This document shows, one piece after another, positions 1 through 7,409 of a stretch of 16,492 bases of DNA. The notes under the pieces were generated by a model. It did no database searches and was not told the origin of the DNA. It saw nothing but the letters and a program-made list of their open reading frames with translations. A program made the position numbers and the translations under genes. How positions within the stretch are numbered: the first letter of the stretch is position 1; the number at the start of each line of letters is the position of its first letter. Location of the stretch: NCBI GenBank assembly GCA_002332615.1, contig DDAL01000031.1, positions 8,870-25,361 on the forward strand, read 5' to 3'. This stretch comes from Sphingobacteriaceae bacterium UBA2059. GTDB lineage: Bacteria > Bacteroidota > Bacteroidia > Sphingobacteriales > Sphingobacteriaceae.

Positions 1-46
1 TAGGACTTTTTAAAGGAGCTTTTACTTTTCCAACCTTAATCCGATC

Positions 47-352
47 TTATCGAGTAGCTGTAGTAATAGTTAGGGAATCATCCTTCTTTTTATGGCTTGT
101 GTCACTGCCGAGCGAAGGAATTGCAGTATTTTTTCCTTTTACTAATGAGTCAATCCTATTCCCTGCCGAGCCGACAATCGCTCCACCGATAACAGCCGTT
201 ATGGCGCTATTACCCGCTTTTTTTCCCCATAAAGCACCAAGTTTTTCTCCAATCCCACTACCGATATTAGCTCCATCACCCATTCCTTTCATAGAAGAAC
301 AGCCGCTTCCTGTTAATATAAGAACTATGATACACAAAGGAAAATATTTCAT
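47..352 (-). CDS. small glycine-zipper lipoprotein (hypothetical)
   Basis: A 101-residue protein of unknown function. It begins with a short basic N-terminus and a hydrophobic stretch (residues 4-14) ending in GSGC at 15-18, so Cys18 is the likely lipidated residue. The lipobox is imperfect because -3 is Gly rather than Leu. Residues about 25-67 are rich in Gly and Ala spaced as in glycine-zipper segments (GSGIGEKLG, IGGAIVGSAGNRID), like the N-terminal part of YiaD/OmpA-type lipoproteins. The OmpA peptidoglycan-binding domain that follows in those proteins is absent. The tail is polar and Lys/Ser/Thr-rich. The start is ATG. The opposite-strand reading frame here lacks recognisable features. 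No TAnnTTTG promoter was found upstream, and nothing recognisable lies in bases 1-46. An envelope role is inferred only. Confidence 0.6.
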   Translation of the reverse strand: MKYFPLCIIVLILTGSGCSSMKGMGDGANIGSGIGEKLGALWGKKAGNSAITAVIGGAIVGSAGNRIDSLVKGKNTAIPSLGSDTSHKKKDDSLTITTATR

Positions 353-465
353 AGGATAGCTGTTAAGTGGTTGTTAATTAGTTGCTTCTAATATACTAAA
401 CACGATTAATAAAACGACTGGATCAGTAATATGTTTTTTAATAGCATAACTTATTTACAGAAGGT

Positions 466-473
466 TATTTTTG
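466..473 (+). promoter_or_regulatory. candidate -7 box (TAnnTTTG) for the MFS gene
   Basis: TATTTTTG matches the Bacteroidota -7 consensus exactly. No TTG is visible 17-23 bp upstream, so the -33 element is weak or absent. Transcription would begin near 478-480, downstream of the ATG at 431 and about a dozen bases before the ATG at 491, which supports the later start. Confidence 0.4.
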
Positions 474-490
474 CAGGCAACAATAAACAG

Positions 491-1798
491 ATGGAGCTCT
501 CAAAGAATGACAAAGGCATAATACGTTCATGGGCAATGTTTGACTGGGCCAATTCAGCGTATAATCTTGTAATAACTTCTACAATCTTTCCTGCCTATTA
601 CACTATAATCACTACCACTAAAGAGAATGGAGACAAAGTTGTGTTTTTCGGTCGAGAGTATGTAAATACAGCGCTCGCAAATTATTCTTTAGCGGTAGCC
701 TATCTCATAATGGCTGCTTTGTTGCCTTTGTTATCTTCATTTGCTGATTATAGAGGGAATAAAAAATCCTTCATGAAATTTTTTACGTACATAGGTAGTT
801 TAGCTTGTGCAGGTTTATTCTTCTTCAAGCTTGAAACACTTGAGTTAGGAGTTGTCTTATCTTCTATTGCTGCTATCGGGTATACAGGCGGGGTCATGTT
901 CAATAATTCCTATCTTCCGGAAATTGCAACGGTAGATCAACAGGATAGAGTAAGCGCACAAGGGTTTGCTTATGGATACATCGGAAGTGTACTATTGCAA
1001 GTTATATGCTTGGTGTTGGTTATTAAGCCAGACTGGTTTGGTATCGTTGATACGTCTTTATCTGCTCGAATTTCTTTTTTATTGGTGGGTATTTGGTGGT
1101 TAAGTTTCGCTCAAATTCCATTTAAGGCATTACCTGAGGGCAATCTCAGCAAAGGTCCCTTCAACTATCGTAAGGCTACAAGCAGTTATATGGAACTAAT
1201 TTCTGTTTGGAAGCAGTTAAAACACACAAAACAATTGCGACAATATCTGCCTGCATTTTTCTTTTATTCTACAGGTGTACAAACGATCATGCTGGTTTCA
1301 GCCAGTTACGGAGAAAAAGTACTTCACTTAGGCACATCAAAGTTAATCATGACCATACTCGTCATCCAGCTTGTAGCCATAGGAGGCGCATTTCTTGTTT
1401 CTAAAGTAGCGAAGCATATAGGCGGTATCCAGGTGTTGTTACTTCTTGTCGTTATCTGGATCTTCATATGTGTAAGCGCGTTCTTTCTGAAGACAGAGAC
1501 CCAGTTTTATGTAATTGCAACTGTGGTCGGATTAATAATGGGCGGAATACAATCTTTATCACGCTCCACATACTCAAAATTTATTCCTCAAGGTTCACCT
1601 GACACCGCTTCCTTCTTCAGTTTTTATGATGTAACCGAAAAACTAGCCATCGTGTTAGGGCTCGCTACTTTTGCATTTATAGAAGAGCGCACCTCTATTC
1701 AAAATTCCCCGCTTGGTTTGAGTGTTTTCTTTTTAATTGCGTTCTTTCTGCTTTTACGAATGCTCTTAAATAATTGTTCCGCGTTGTCTAAAAATTAG
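491..1798 (+). CDS. MFS transporter, UMF1/Atg22-like permease
   Basis: A 435-residue polytopic inner-membrane protein of the UMF1 family of the major facilitator superfamily, related to Atg22. Its substrate is unknown; Atg22 itself exports amino acids from yeast vacuoles. The family signature FDWANSAYN is at residues 17-25, followed by about a dozen hydrophobic segments. The C-terminal half has GGIQSLSRSTY and FFSFYDVTEK, also typical of the family. An upstream in-frame ATG at 431 would add 20 residues, but family members normally start just before the DWANS motif and the candidate promoter lies between the two ATGs, so I chose 491. The 3' end overlaps the convergent CtlX gene by 11 bp. It appears monocistronic. 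Confidence 0.88.
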   Translation: MELSKNDKGIIRSWAMFDWANSAYNLVITSTIFPAYYTIITTTKENGDKVVFFGREYVNTALANYSLAVAYLIMAALLPLLSSFADYRGNKKSFMKFFTYIGSLACAGLFFFKLETLELGVVLSSIAAIGYTGGVMFNNSYLPEIATVDQQDRVSAQGFAYGYIGSVLLQVICLVLVIKPDWFGIVDTSLSARISFLLVGIWWLSFAQIPFKALPEGNLSKGPFNYRKATSSYMELISVWKQLKHTKQLRQYLPAFFFYSTGVQTIMLVSASYGEKVLHLGTSKLIMTILVIQLVAIGGAFLVSKVAKHIGGIQVLLLLVVIWIFICVSAFFLKTETQFYVIATVVGLIMGGIQSLSRSTYSKFIPQGSPDTASFFSFYDVTEKLAIVLGLATFAFIEERTSIQNSPLGLSVFFLIAFFLLLRMLLNNCSALSKN

Positions 1799-2726
1799 AA
1801 ATAGCACCGGTGTTCTTTTGTAAGTGAATTTCCGCAAGCATGCATCTGGCGCTACCTCCTCCGTTAGATTCAATTGTAAAAAGGGGTGCATGTACTATTT
1901 TATTATATTTTTCAATGCTGAGTATCTGCTCGGATTTAAGGGCTGAATATGCCTGATCCGACATAACCAGTAGTTTTGAACCGTTTATCGCTCTTACCTC
2001 AAGCATATTACCTGCAAAGCTATTGACTTGTTCCAAGCTGATTTCAATAATCTCTTTGCCCGTATTTACCAGCGACTGACTCACTATCAATCGTTGCCGG
2101 TCTTCTTTAATTGCTTCGAGGCATATAACAGCAAACCGTTCTGCAATACACATCATTACATTCGTGTGGTAAATAAAAACTGAATTGCCGTCGTAAGCCT
2201 CAAAGGTAATCGGTGTAAAACCGCTTATAGAACAAAACTCATTTAGCACCTCTAAGTCACTTCGAGTAGATAAGCAAGTATAGGCAAGCTTGTTTTGACG
2301 GTCCAGAACCATACTTCCTGTACTCTCGAGAAACTTTCCTTTAGATTCATAGTGGCTTAAGTCAATTACTCTTTCTACTCTGAAGCGAGATTTCAATAGG
2401 TTGACTACGTCCATACGGCGTTCCAGCCGGCGATTAGGAGCTTCCATCGGGAAGAGATAAACGTTCCCGTTAACTTGGGTTGCAATCCAATTATTGGGAA
2501 ATATTGAGTCCGGTTTATGAGGCTCAAAGGTGTCCTCAACAACAGTCACGTCTACATGATTGCCTTTAAGTATCGCAACAAACTGATCAAATTCCTGAAG
2601 CGCATGTTCCTGTGCACTGCTGTCTATTAGTTGTTCCTCCTGGAAGGCATTGCTGACTAAAGTTTGCGTGTTTAAGCAAAAACGTACGGGCCTTACCATA
2701 AGCACATGTGCTGTACTCTGTTGCAT
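1788..2726 (-). CDS. ctlX: CtlX-type arginine deiminase-related hydrolase (citrulline utilization family)
   Basis: A 312-residue cytosolic pentein-fold enzyme of the amidinotransferase/arginine deiminase superfamily. It best matches proteins annotated as citrulline utilization hydrolase CtlX. Visible signatures are SIFPNNW (74-80) after Asp73, ESTGSM with Glu134, YHTNVMM with the probable catalytic His187, SFAGNMLEV (237-245) and GGGSARCM with the probable nucleophile Cys295. It starts with ATG 12 bp after the arginine deiminase gene and is almost certainly cotranscribed with it, so it may act on citrulline or a related guanidino/ureido compound made by that enzyme. The biochemical reaction is inferred from family name and context; a dimethylargininase-like activity is an alternative. 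The last 11 bp overlap the MFS gene tail to tail. Confidence 0.8.
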   Translation of the reverse strand: MQQSTAHVLMVRPVRFCLNTQTLVSNAFQEEQLIDSSAQEHALQEFDQFVAILKGNHVDVTVVEDTFEPHKPDSIFPNNWIATQVNGNVYLFPMEAPNRRLERRMDVVNLLKSRFRVERVIDLSHYESKGKFLESTGSMVLDRQNKLAYTCLSTRSDLEVLNEFCSISGFTPITFEAYDGNSVFIYHTNVMMCIAERFAVICLEAIKEDRQRLIVSQSLVNTGKEIIEISLEQVNSFAGNMLEVRAINGSKLLVMSDQAYSALKSEQILSIEKYNKIVHAPLFTIESNGGGSARCMLAEIHLQKNTGAISNF

Positions 2727-2738
2727 AAGCTATATTAA

Positions 2739-4178
2739 TTATATCGGGTCTCTGAACAAAGGCATACTCATGCAATGAAAGCCACCCCGGGCTCTTGACA
2801 ACTCGGCGGATGGCATTAAGATAAGTGTATCTTTTATAGATTCTGAGTTAATTTCTCCTGATTCCAGTTTTTCAATCAAGTCCGTCGCTTCGATGGTAGT
2901 AAACCCAAGATCTTTAAAAGCTTGCTCGGTTATGTCATTACGGTCATATCCTATCACAACCCCCTCTTTAATTGCAAGTAAATTGCACGAGTCCGTCCAC
3001 TGCTCTCTGACATCATAAGGAAACTGATTGTTTCCTGAATAAATAAACTTGGTTTTTTCTTTAGATTTTAAGTCATTTTCACTTATATCTGTCAGCAGCT
3101 CCTCAATACAGTTGAACGTTCTGGATACTCCTTGTTTGTCACGTTCAAATTGGAGAATAACAGGTTTGTCTTTGTTTCTTTTTTCGGAGAGATAGTCGAT
3201 CGGTTCAGATCCCGCATTTTTTTGCTGTGAAGAGATAGACCCAAGAACTACCCATACATTTCTTTTTACCTGCGTAAAAATTGTATCAATATGCATAAAG
3301 TCCCGCTTGGCGGGTATCTTGATAACGGTAGCCTTTGTTATGACCTTATTTTTAAAAAGTAGCTTGATCGCTTCACTTGCACCACTTGCGGATGTACGTT
3401 CACTCCAGCCAATCAATACATGGCCAGGGCTTACAACCATCACGTCACCTCCTTCAATAGTTGTTTTTTCGCCGTGTTCTTCACCCGGCCGAAGAAAATA
3501 CTGTAAGGTGTTTGGTATTTCCAGAATGTTCGATCGGTAGGTTTTAAAAAGAGGGTGGTTGAAAAACACATATCGGGCAAGCAAAGTTTCCCTTGCTCTT
3601 GCATCTTTGGCCGGCTTATTTAACAAAATATGATTATTTATAACTATACCCACATCTCTGGTAAAAATCAAATTAGGAATAGGTGAGAAAATACTTTCTC
3701 CCTCAGGCATGGAGCCCGAAACAAGTACTGTCGAGAGGTCAGAAGGTGGTAACTTTACAAGGTCACCCTGCAAGGTATACCCGCAGCCTTCTAAAGCACA
3801 CACAGAAGCTACCAGCGTTTTACAAATATCGGGTTGCCGGAGAATATCTGTCAAAAGTCTCTCAAACTCAATTATTTTCTTCGAATTATGAAAGCTTTGA
3901 CTTGACGGTATGAAGTAGGAACGTTTGCTTTCGGGAGAATCTATTTCAGCAAGTTTACCCTTTATGTTCTCAGGGTCTAAGAAATACATCAGTATTTTTA
4001 CATACAGGTCATATTCTTTTTTTCTGACCGTATCTAGGTGAAGGATATCTTCAAACAGCCAAAGCTGTGCTTTAGAAGGCGACACCTTTCCGATGCCCTT
4101 ATCAGGGCTATGAATGATAAGGGATCGCAGCTGCCCTATTTCTGAATTGACGTTCAAGGAGAAGTTTTGAGTATCCAT
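2739..4178 (-). CDS. arginine deiminase family protein (large form)
   Basis: Probable arginine deiminase (L-arginine to citrulline plus ammonia), 479 residues, cytosolic, pentein fold. The catalytic set is complete: FTRD (172-175), EGGD (242-245), the HIDT motif with His296 and Asp298, and RGGFHC ending in the nucleophile Cys469. The late block REQWTDSCNLLAI...GYDRN is also typical. It is about 70 residues longer than classic deiminases of about 410 residues, with extra sequence mainly around 310-375, and the usual GGPRC reads GGFHC. A longer frame opens at 4199 with TTG; I prefer the ATG at 4178, which gives a normal short leader after the candidate promoter. It forms an operon with the CtlX-like gene and is divergent from argS. 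Activity on a different guanidino substrate cannot be excluded. Confidence 0.82.
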   Translation of the reverse strand: MDTQNFSLNVNSEIGQLRSLIIHSPDKGIGKVSPSKAQLWLFEDILHLDTVRKKEYDLYVKILMYFLDPENIKGKLAEIDSPESKRSYFIPSSQSFHNSKKIIEFERLLTDILRQPDICKTLVASVCALEGCGYTLQGDLVKLPPSDLSTVLVSGSMPEGESIFSPIPNLIFTRDVGIVINNHILLNKPAKDARARETLLARYVFFNHPLFKTYRSNILEIPNTLQYFLRPGEEHGEKTTIEGGDVMVVSPGHVLIGWSERTSASGASEAIKLLFKNKVITKATVIKIPAKRDFMHIDTIFTQVKRNVWVVLGSISSQQKNAGSEPIDYLSEKRNKDKPVILQFERDKQGVSRTFNCIEELLTDISENDLKSKEKTKFIYSGNNQFPYDVREQWTDSCNLLAIKEGVVIGYDRNDITEQAFKDLGFTTIEATDLIEKLESGEINSESIKDTLILMPSAELSRARGGFHCMSMPLFRDPI

Positions 4179-4196
4179 AGCTATGAAATATGCTTG

Positions 4197-4204
4197 CAAA
4201 TCTA
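4197..4204 (-). promoter_or_regulatory. candidate -7 box for the arginine deiminase operon
   Basis: On the minus strand this reads TAGATTTG, a perfect TAnnTTTG. The predicted transcription start is near 4190, giving a leader of roughly 12 bases to the ATG at 4178. No TTG was found at the expected -33 distance. Confidence 0.45.
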
Positions 4205-4224
4205 TCAGATTTAAACATATCTCG

Positions 4225-4252
4225 TTGAATTTAACCTTAATGTTTAATTTTG
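4225..4252 (+). promoter_or_regulatory. candidate argS promoter (TTG-N17-TAATTTTG)
   Basis: TTG at 4225-4227 is followed after 17 bases by TAATTTTG at 4245-4252, matching both Bacteroidota elements. Only four bases separate the -7 box from the argS ATG, so the transcript would be leaderless or nearly so. No alternative in-frame start exists upstream, because TAA at 4245 closes the frame. Confidence 0.5.
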
Positions 4253-4256
4253 CTTC

Positions 4257-6026
4257 ATGAATTTTATTCTCAGGGGTACAATAGCTGCTGTAAAGGCTCT
4301 TTATAATGTAGAAATTAGCGAAGAAAGTATAAACTTACAGGAAACGAGAAAAGAGTTTGAGGGCGATGTTACTGTAGTTGTGTTCCCGTTAACAAAGGTT
4401 TCGAAAAAAAATCCAGAGCAAACGGGGCAGGAACTAGGTGCTTACTTGCAAGAGTCGCTCATGGAAATCAAGAGTTACAATGTGGTTAAGGGCTTCTTAA
4501 ATCTTGCATTGACTGATGCCTATTTGATTACATTATTTAAATCGACTATCCAGCGTTCAGATTTTGGTTCATTCGATGCAATAAATGAGAAAGTAGTAGT
4601 TGAATATTCATCTCCCAATACAAACAAGCCTCTTCATTTAGGACATGTTCGAAATAATCTTTTAGGATATTCTGTTTCTAAGATCCTTGAGGCGTCAGGT
4701 TATGATGTTGTTAAGTGCAACCTGATAAACGACAGGGGTATCCACATCTGCAAGTCAATGCTTGCATGGTTAAAGTTTGGAAATGGCGCTACGCCTGAGA
4801 GTGCCGGATTAAAAGGTGACAAATTGGTGGGAGACTATTACGTCGCTTTTGACAAAGAGTATAAAAAGCAGGTTGAAGAATTAAGAGCCTTGGGAAAGTC
4901 TGATGAGGAGGCTAAAAGAGACGCCCCTATCATTAAGGAAGCACAGAATATGCTTCAGAGATGGGAAGCAGGAGATGAAGAAGTCATAAGCCTTTGGAAG
5001 ACCATGAACGGGTGGGTATACGAAGGATTTGATAAGACCTATAGAAAGCTGGGTGTAAGTTTCGACAAGTATTACTACGAGTCTGACACCTACCTTTTAG
5101 GTAAAGATCTGATTGAAGAGGGGCTTTCTAAGGGAGTCTTCTATAAAAAAGAGGATAATTCGGTCTGGATAGACCTTAGGGAGGAAGGTCTGGATGAGAA
5201 ACTTGTGCTAAGAGGAGACGGAACGTCAGTTTATATCACTCAGGACCTTGGTACAGCGCAATTGAAGCATGATGAGTTTAAAGCTAACAAATCTATATAC
5301 GTTGTAGGTAATGAGCAAGACTATCATTTTAAAGTATTGTTTCTGATCTTAAAAAAGCTTGGGAAAAACTGGGCTGACGGAGCATTTCACCTGTCTTATG
5401 GTATGGTTGACTTGCCAAGCGGAAAGATGAAGTCAAGAGAAGGTACAGTAGTAGATGCCGACGATCTGATGGTTGAAATGATCGATACAGCACGTAAACG
5501 CACCGAGGAACTAGGCAAGGTTGAGGGGTTTTCCGCTCAAGAGAAGGAGAGCTTGTTTGAAATGATTGGTATGGGCGCCCTTAAATACTTCCTGCTGAAA
5601 GTTGAACCTAAGAAGCGACTTCTTTTTGATCCAAGTGAATCTATCGATTTTCAAGGACATACCGGCCCTTTTATACAATATACGCACGCGAGAATATGCT
5701 CAGTTCTTACACGTGCAAATAGTGAGCAAACTGATTTAACGTACCATCTTGAAGGCCTCACTAATACAGAAAGGGAACTTATACTCTCTTTAAATAAGTA
5801 CCCTGATGCTGTACTTCTGGCTGCCAGCGACTATAGCCCCTCCGTAATAGCTAATTATGTATATGATTTGGCTAAATTGTATAATAAATTCTATCATGAA
5901 GAGCCCATTTTGAAAGCTGAAGATAGAAATATCAGAAGTTTCCGTTTAGCGCTTTCCGGAGCTACAGCTTCTATAATTAGAAAGTCAATGAATCTTTTAG
6001 GTATTCATGTTCCCGAACGAATGTAA
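4257..6026 (+). CDS. argS: arginyl-tRNA synthetase
   Basis: Class I aminoacyl-tRNA synthetase that charges tRNA-Arg with arginine in the cytosol; 589 residues, the normal size for Bacteroidota. Domain order: N-terminal Add1-like tRNA-recognition domain (1 to about 105), catalytic Rossmann core with HLGH at 127-130 (HIGH motif) inside SSPNTNKPLHLGHVRN, the KMSKS equivalent KMKSREG at 390-396, and a C-terminal helical anticodon-binding domain (about 470-589, with the DALR-type region LAASDYSPSVIANYVYDLAKL near 520-545). The ATG at 4257 is the only usable start. rpe follows 12 bp downstream, so the two are probably cotranscribed. The gene is divergent from arginine deiminase. Confidence 0.97.
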   Translation: MNFILRGTIAAVKALYNVEISEESINLQETRKEFEGDVTVVVFPLTKVSKKNPEQTGQELGAYLQESLMEIKSYNVVKGFLNLALTDAYLITLFKSTIQRSDFGSFDAINEKVVVEYSSPNTNKPLHLGHVRNNLLGYSVSKILEASGYDVVKCNLINDRGIHICKSMLAWLKFGNGATPESAGLKGDKLVGDYYVAFDKEYKKQVEELRALGKSDEEAKRDAPIIKEAQNMLQRWEAGDEEVISLWKTMNGWVYEGFDKTYRKLGVSFDKYYYESDTYLLGKDLIEEGLSKGVFYKKEDNSVWIDLREEGLDEKLVLRGDGTSVYITQDLGTAQLKHDEFKANKSIYVVGNEQDYHFKVLFLILKKLGKNWADGAFHLSYGMVDLPSGKMKSREGTVVDADDLMVEMIDTARKRTEELGKVEGFSAQEKESLFEMIGMGALKYFLLKVEPKKRLLFDPSESIDFQGHTGPFIQYTHARICSVLTRANSEQTDLTYHLEGLTNTERELILSLNKYPDAVLLAASDYSPSVIANYVYDLAKLYNKFYHEEPILKAEDRNIRSFRLALSGATASIIRKSMNLLGIHVPERM

Positions 6027-6038
6027 TTAAACAACATT

Positions 6039-6707
6039 ATGAGTCATTTAATAGCCCCCTCGATACTTGCAGCAGATTTCGCAAACCTTCAGAGAGATAT
6101 AGAAATGGTCAATGGCAGTAATGCCGACTGGTTTCATATTGATATAATGGATGGTGTTTTTGTTCCCAACATATCTTATGGTTTCCCTGTTGTTGAAGCC
6201 ATAACAAAGCATGCAAAGAAGGCCCTTGACGTTCATTTAATGATCGTCGATCCTGACAAGTATTTGCAGCAGTGTAAATCATCAGGGGCAGGTATTATTA
6301 CCGTCCATTATGAAGCATGCACTCATCTTCATCGTACAGTTACTGCTATTAAGGATTTGGGATGTCTTGCCGGAGTAGCACTTAACCCTCATACACCGGT
6401 AAGTGTTCTTCAGGATATCATCGAAGATATTGATATGGCACTAGTTATGTCTGTTAATCCCGGCTTTGGAGGCCAAACCTTTATTCACCGTACTTATGAA
6501 AAGGTAAGGACGCTTCGGCTTATGGCCGCCGGTAGAAACGAAAACCTGCTTATCGAAGTAGACGGCGGGATCAATAACAAAAATGCTTTACCTTTACTTC
6601 AAGCAGGGGCAAATGTACTTGTCGCCGGAAACTTCGTTTTCTCATCGCTGAATCCGGCAGCAGTAATTAGTGATCTTAAGAAATTAGAAGCAAAATGTTC
6701 TATTTAA
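6039..6707 (+). CDS. rpe: ribulose-phosphate 3-epimerase
   Basis: Interconverts ribulose 5-phosphate and xylulose 5-phosphate in the pentose phosphate pathway. It is a 222-residue TIM barrel of normal length. Metal ligands and catalytic residues are in place: His33 and Asp35 in WFHIDIMDG, His66 in DVHLMIV, MSVNPGFGGQ at 137-146, and Asp175 in EVDGGI. Ser8 in APSIL is the usual substrate contact. It starts with ATG 12 bp after argS with no promoter between them, so it is probably the second gene of an argS-rpe unit. The last 8 bp overlap the convergent sufR-like gene, leaving no room for an intrinsic terminator. Confidence 0.97.
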   Translation: MSHLIAPSILAADFANLQRDIEMVNGSNADWFHIDIMDGVFVPNISYGFPVVEAITKHAKKALDVHLMIVDPDKYLQQCKSSGAGIITVHYEACTHLHRTVTAIKDLGCLAGVALNPHTPVSVLQDIIEDIDMALVMSVNPGFGGQTFIHRTYEKVRTLRLMAAGRNENLLIEVDGGINNKNALPLLQAGANVLVAGNFVFSSLNPAAVISDLKKLEAKCSI

Positions 6708-7332
6708 CTTTAGCTTGGTTCTTAGCTTTAAGAAGGAAAGCACATCTCCTTTTTCCAAATATTTGTAAGTCAATACATTCAACCTGAACATCATTGCCCA
6801 TAGTATCCTTTAAAATTTGTAAATCAGCATCACACAAGCCAAAGTGCGAACAGGCCGCGTTTGATATAGGGCAATGGTTTTCATACAGCAAAAAGTCGGT
6901 ACCTCTTTGTTCATATTCGGATATGTAGCCATCCTTTGCCCTAAGCTTGATGTATGCTTCAATCCGTGACCGAAAGTCAGTAATATCTGCCAGTTCTCTT
7001 CTATATCGTCTGGTGTTTTCCTCTGCCCAGGAATTTATAACTAAGTCTAGTGCGTTTTGCCCCAGCTTTTCCTTGACCGTACTAAGTATTTCTACCGTAA
7101 GCGCTGCATGATTGTTAGGAAACAAAGCTTGAGCCATTTCAGTAAGCTCATACACCTGAGCCGGCCGGCCAACCCCTTTTGAAATGGTAGCGGCTTTTAG
7201 CAGTCCTTGTCCGGAAAGCTTGACCAGTTGCAGACGGGCTCCCTCGCTGGTGATTGACAACTGCTCGGCAATATCTTTTGAAGAAAGAGGTCCACGGGTT
7301 TTAAGGAGCTGTAAAATCTTATTTATTCGCAT
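6700..7332 (-). CDS. sufR: SufR-like Fe-S-responsive HTH transcriptional regulator
   Basis: A 210-residue DNA-binding regulator resembling SufR, the repressor of suf operons known from cyanobacteria and actinobacteria. Residues about 14-46 form a winged-helix/HTH (SSKDIAEQLSITSEGARLQL), followed by a wing with GVGRPAQVY (53-61). The C-terminal sensor has five cysteines: C154 and C161 in HCPISNAAC, then C167, C186 and C197. The spacing C154-X12-C167 and the ENHCPISN motif match SufR cluster ligands; C197 is the likely third ligand. It is divergent from sufB with a 147-bp spacer that carries a dyad. Inferred role: the holo-form represses sufB-T and itself when clusters are sufficient. The ATG start is clear. 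The 3' end overlaps rpe. Confidence 0.85.
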   Translation of the reverse strand: MRINKILQLLKTRGPLSSKDIAEQLSITSEGARLQLVKLSGQGLLKAATISKGVGRPAQVYELTEMAQALFPNNHAALTVEILSTVKEKLGQNALDLVINSWAEENTRRYRRELADITDFRSRIEAYIKLRAKDGYISEYEQRGTDFLLYENHCPISNAACSHFGLCDADLQILKDTMGNDVQVECIDLQIFGKRRCAFLLKAKNQAKVK

Positions 7333-7341
7333 ATAACTTTA

Positions 7342-7357
7342 CCAAGTTTTTACTTGG
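7342..7357. promoter_or_regulatory. perfect dyad, candidate SufR operator
   Basis: CCAAGT-TTTT-ACTTGG is a perfect 6-bp inverted repeat with a 4-bp spacer, lying 9 bp before the sufR ATG. It includes the TTG (7354-7356) that fits as the -33 element of sufB, and it sits just after the predicted sufR transcription start. It resembles, but is not identical to, the cyanobacterial SufR box CAAC-N6-GTTG. Binding by SufR is inferred. Confidence 0.55.
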
Positions 7358-7381
7358 ATAATTGCAAAAATAGTAACTTTG
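7354..7381 (+). promoter_or_regulatory. candidate promoter of the sufBCDSE-T operon
   Basis: TTG at 7354-7356, then 17 bases, then TAACTTTG at 7374-7381: both Bacteroidota elements, with the same spacing as the argS promoter. Predicted start is near 7386-7388, giving a leader of about 92 bases. The -33 half lies inside the CCAAGT/ACTTGG dyad. Confidence 0.55.
7365..7372 (-). promoter_or_regulatory. candidate -7 box of sufR
   Basis: On the minus strand this reads TATTTTTG, a perfect TAnnTTTG. It is separated by one base from the sufB -7 box on the other strand. The start would be near 7358-7360, at the edge of the dyad. No TTG is visible at -33, suggesting a weak or activator-independent but low-level promoter. 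Confidence 0.45.
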
Positions 7382-7409
7382 CATTAAATAAGACTAGGGT
7401 TATTTCTTT

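Noticed and set aside
9..24. Weak TAAAG-GAG-CTTTT hairpin downstream of the lipoprotein gene
   Set aside because: Only four base pairs and A/T-rich; too weak to call a terminator.
99..359. Plus-strand 86-codon frame opposite the small lipoprotein
   Set aside because: Its residues are a Pro/Ser/Ile-rich complement of the glycine-zipper gene. The minus frame has a signal peptide and lipobox, the plus frame nothing recognisable.
431..490. Upstream ATG extending the MFS protein by 20 residues
   Set aside because: The extension does not match the family N-terminus and would start upstream of the candidate -7 box at 466-473.
4179..4199. TTG start for arginine deiminase
   Set aside because: The ATG at 4178 is a better start and the TTG lies within the candidate -7 box.
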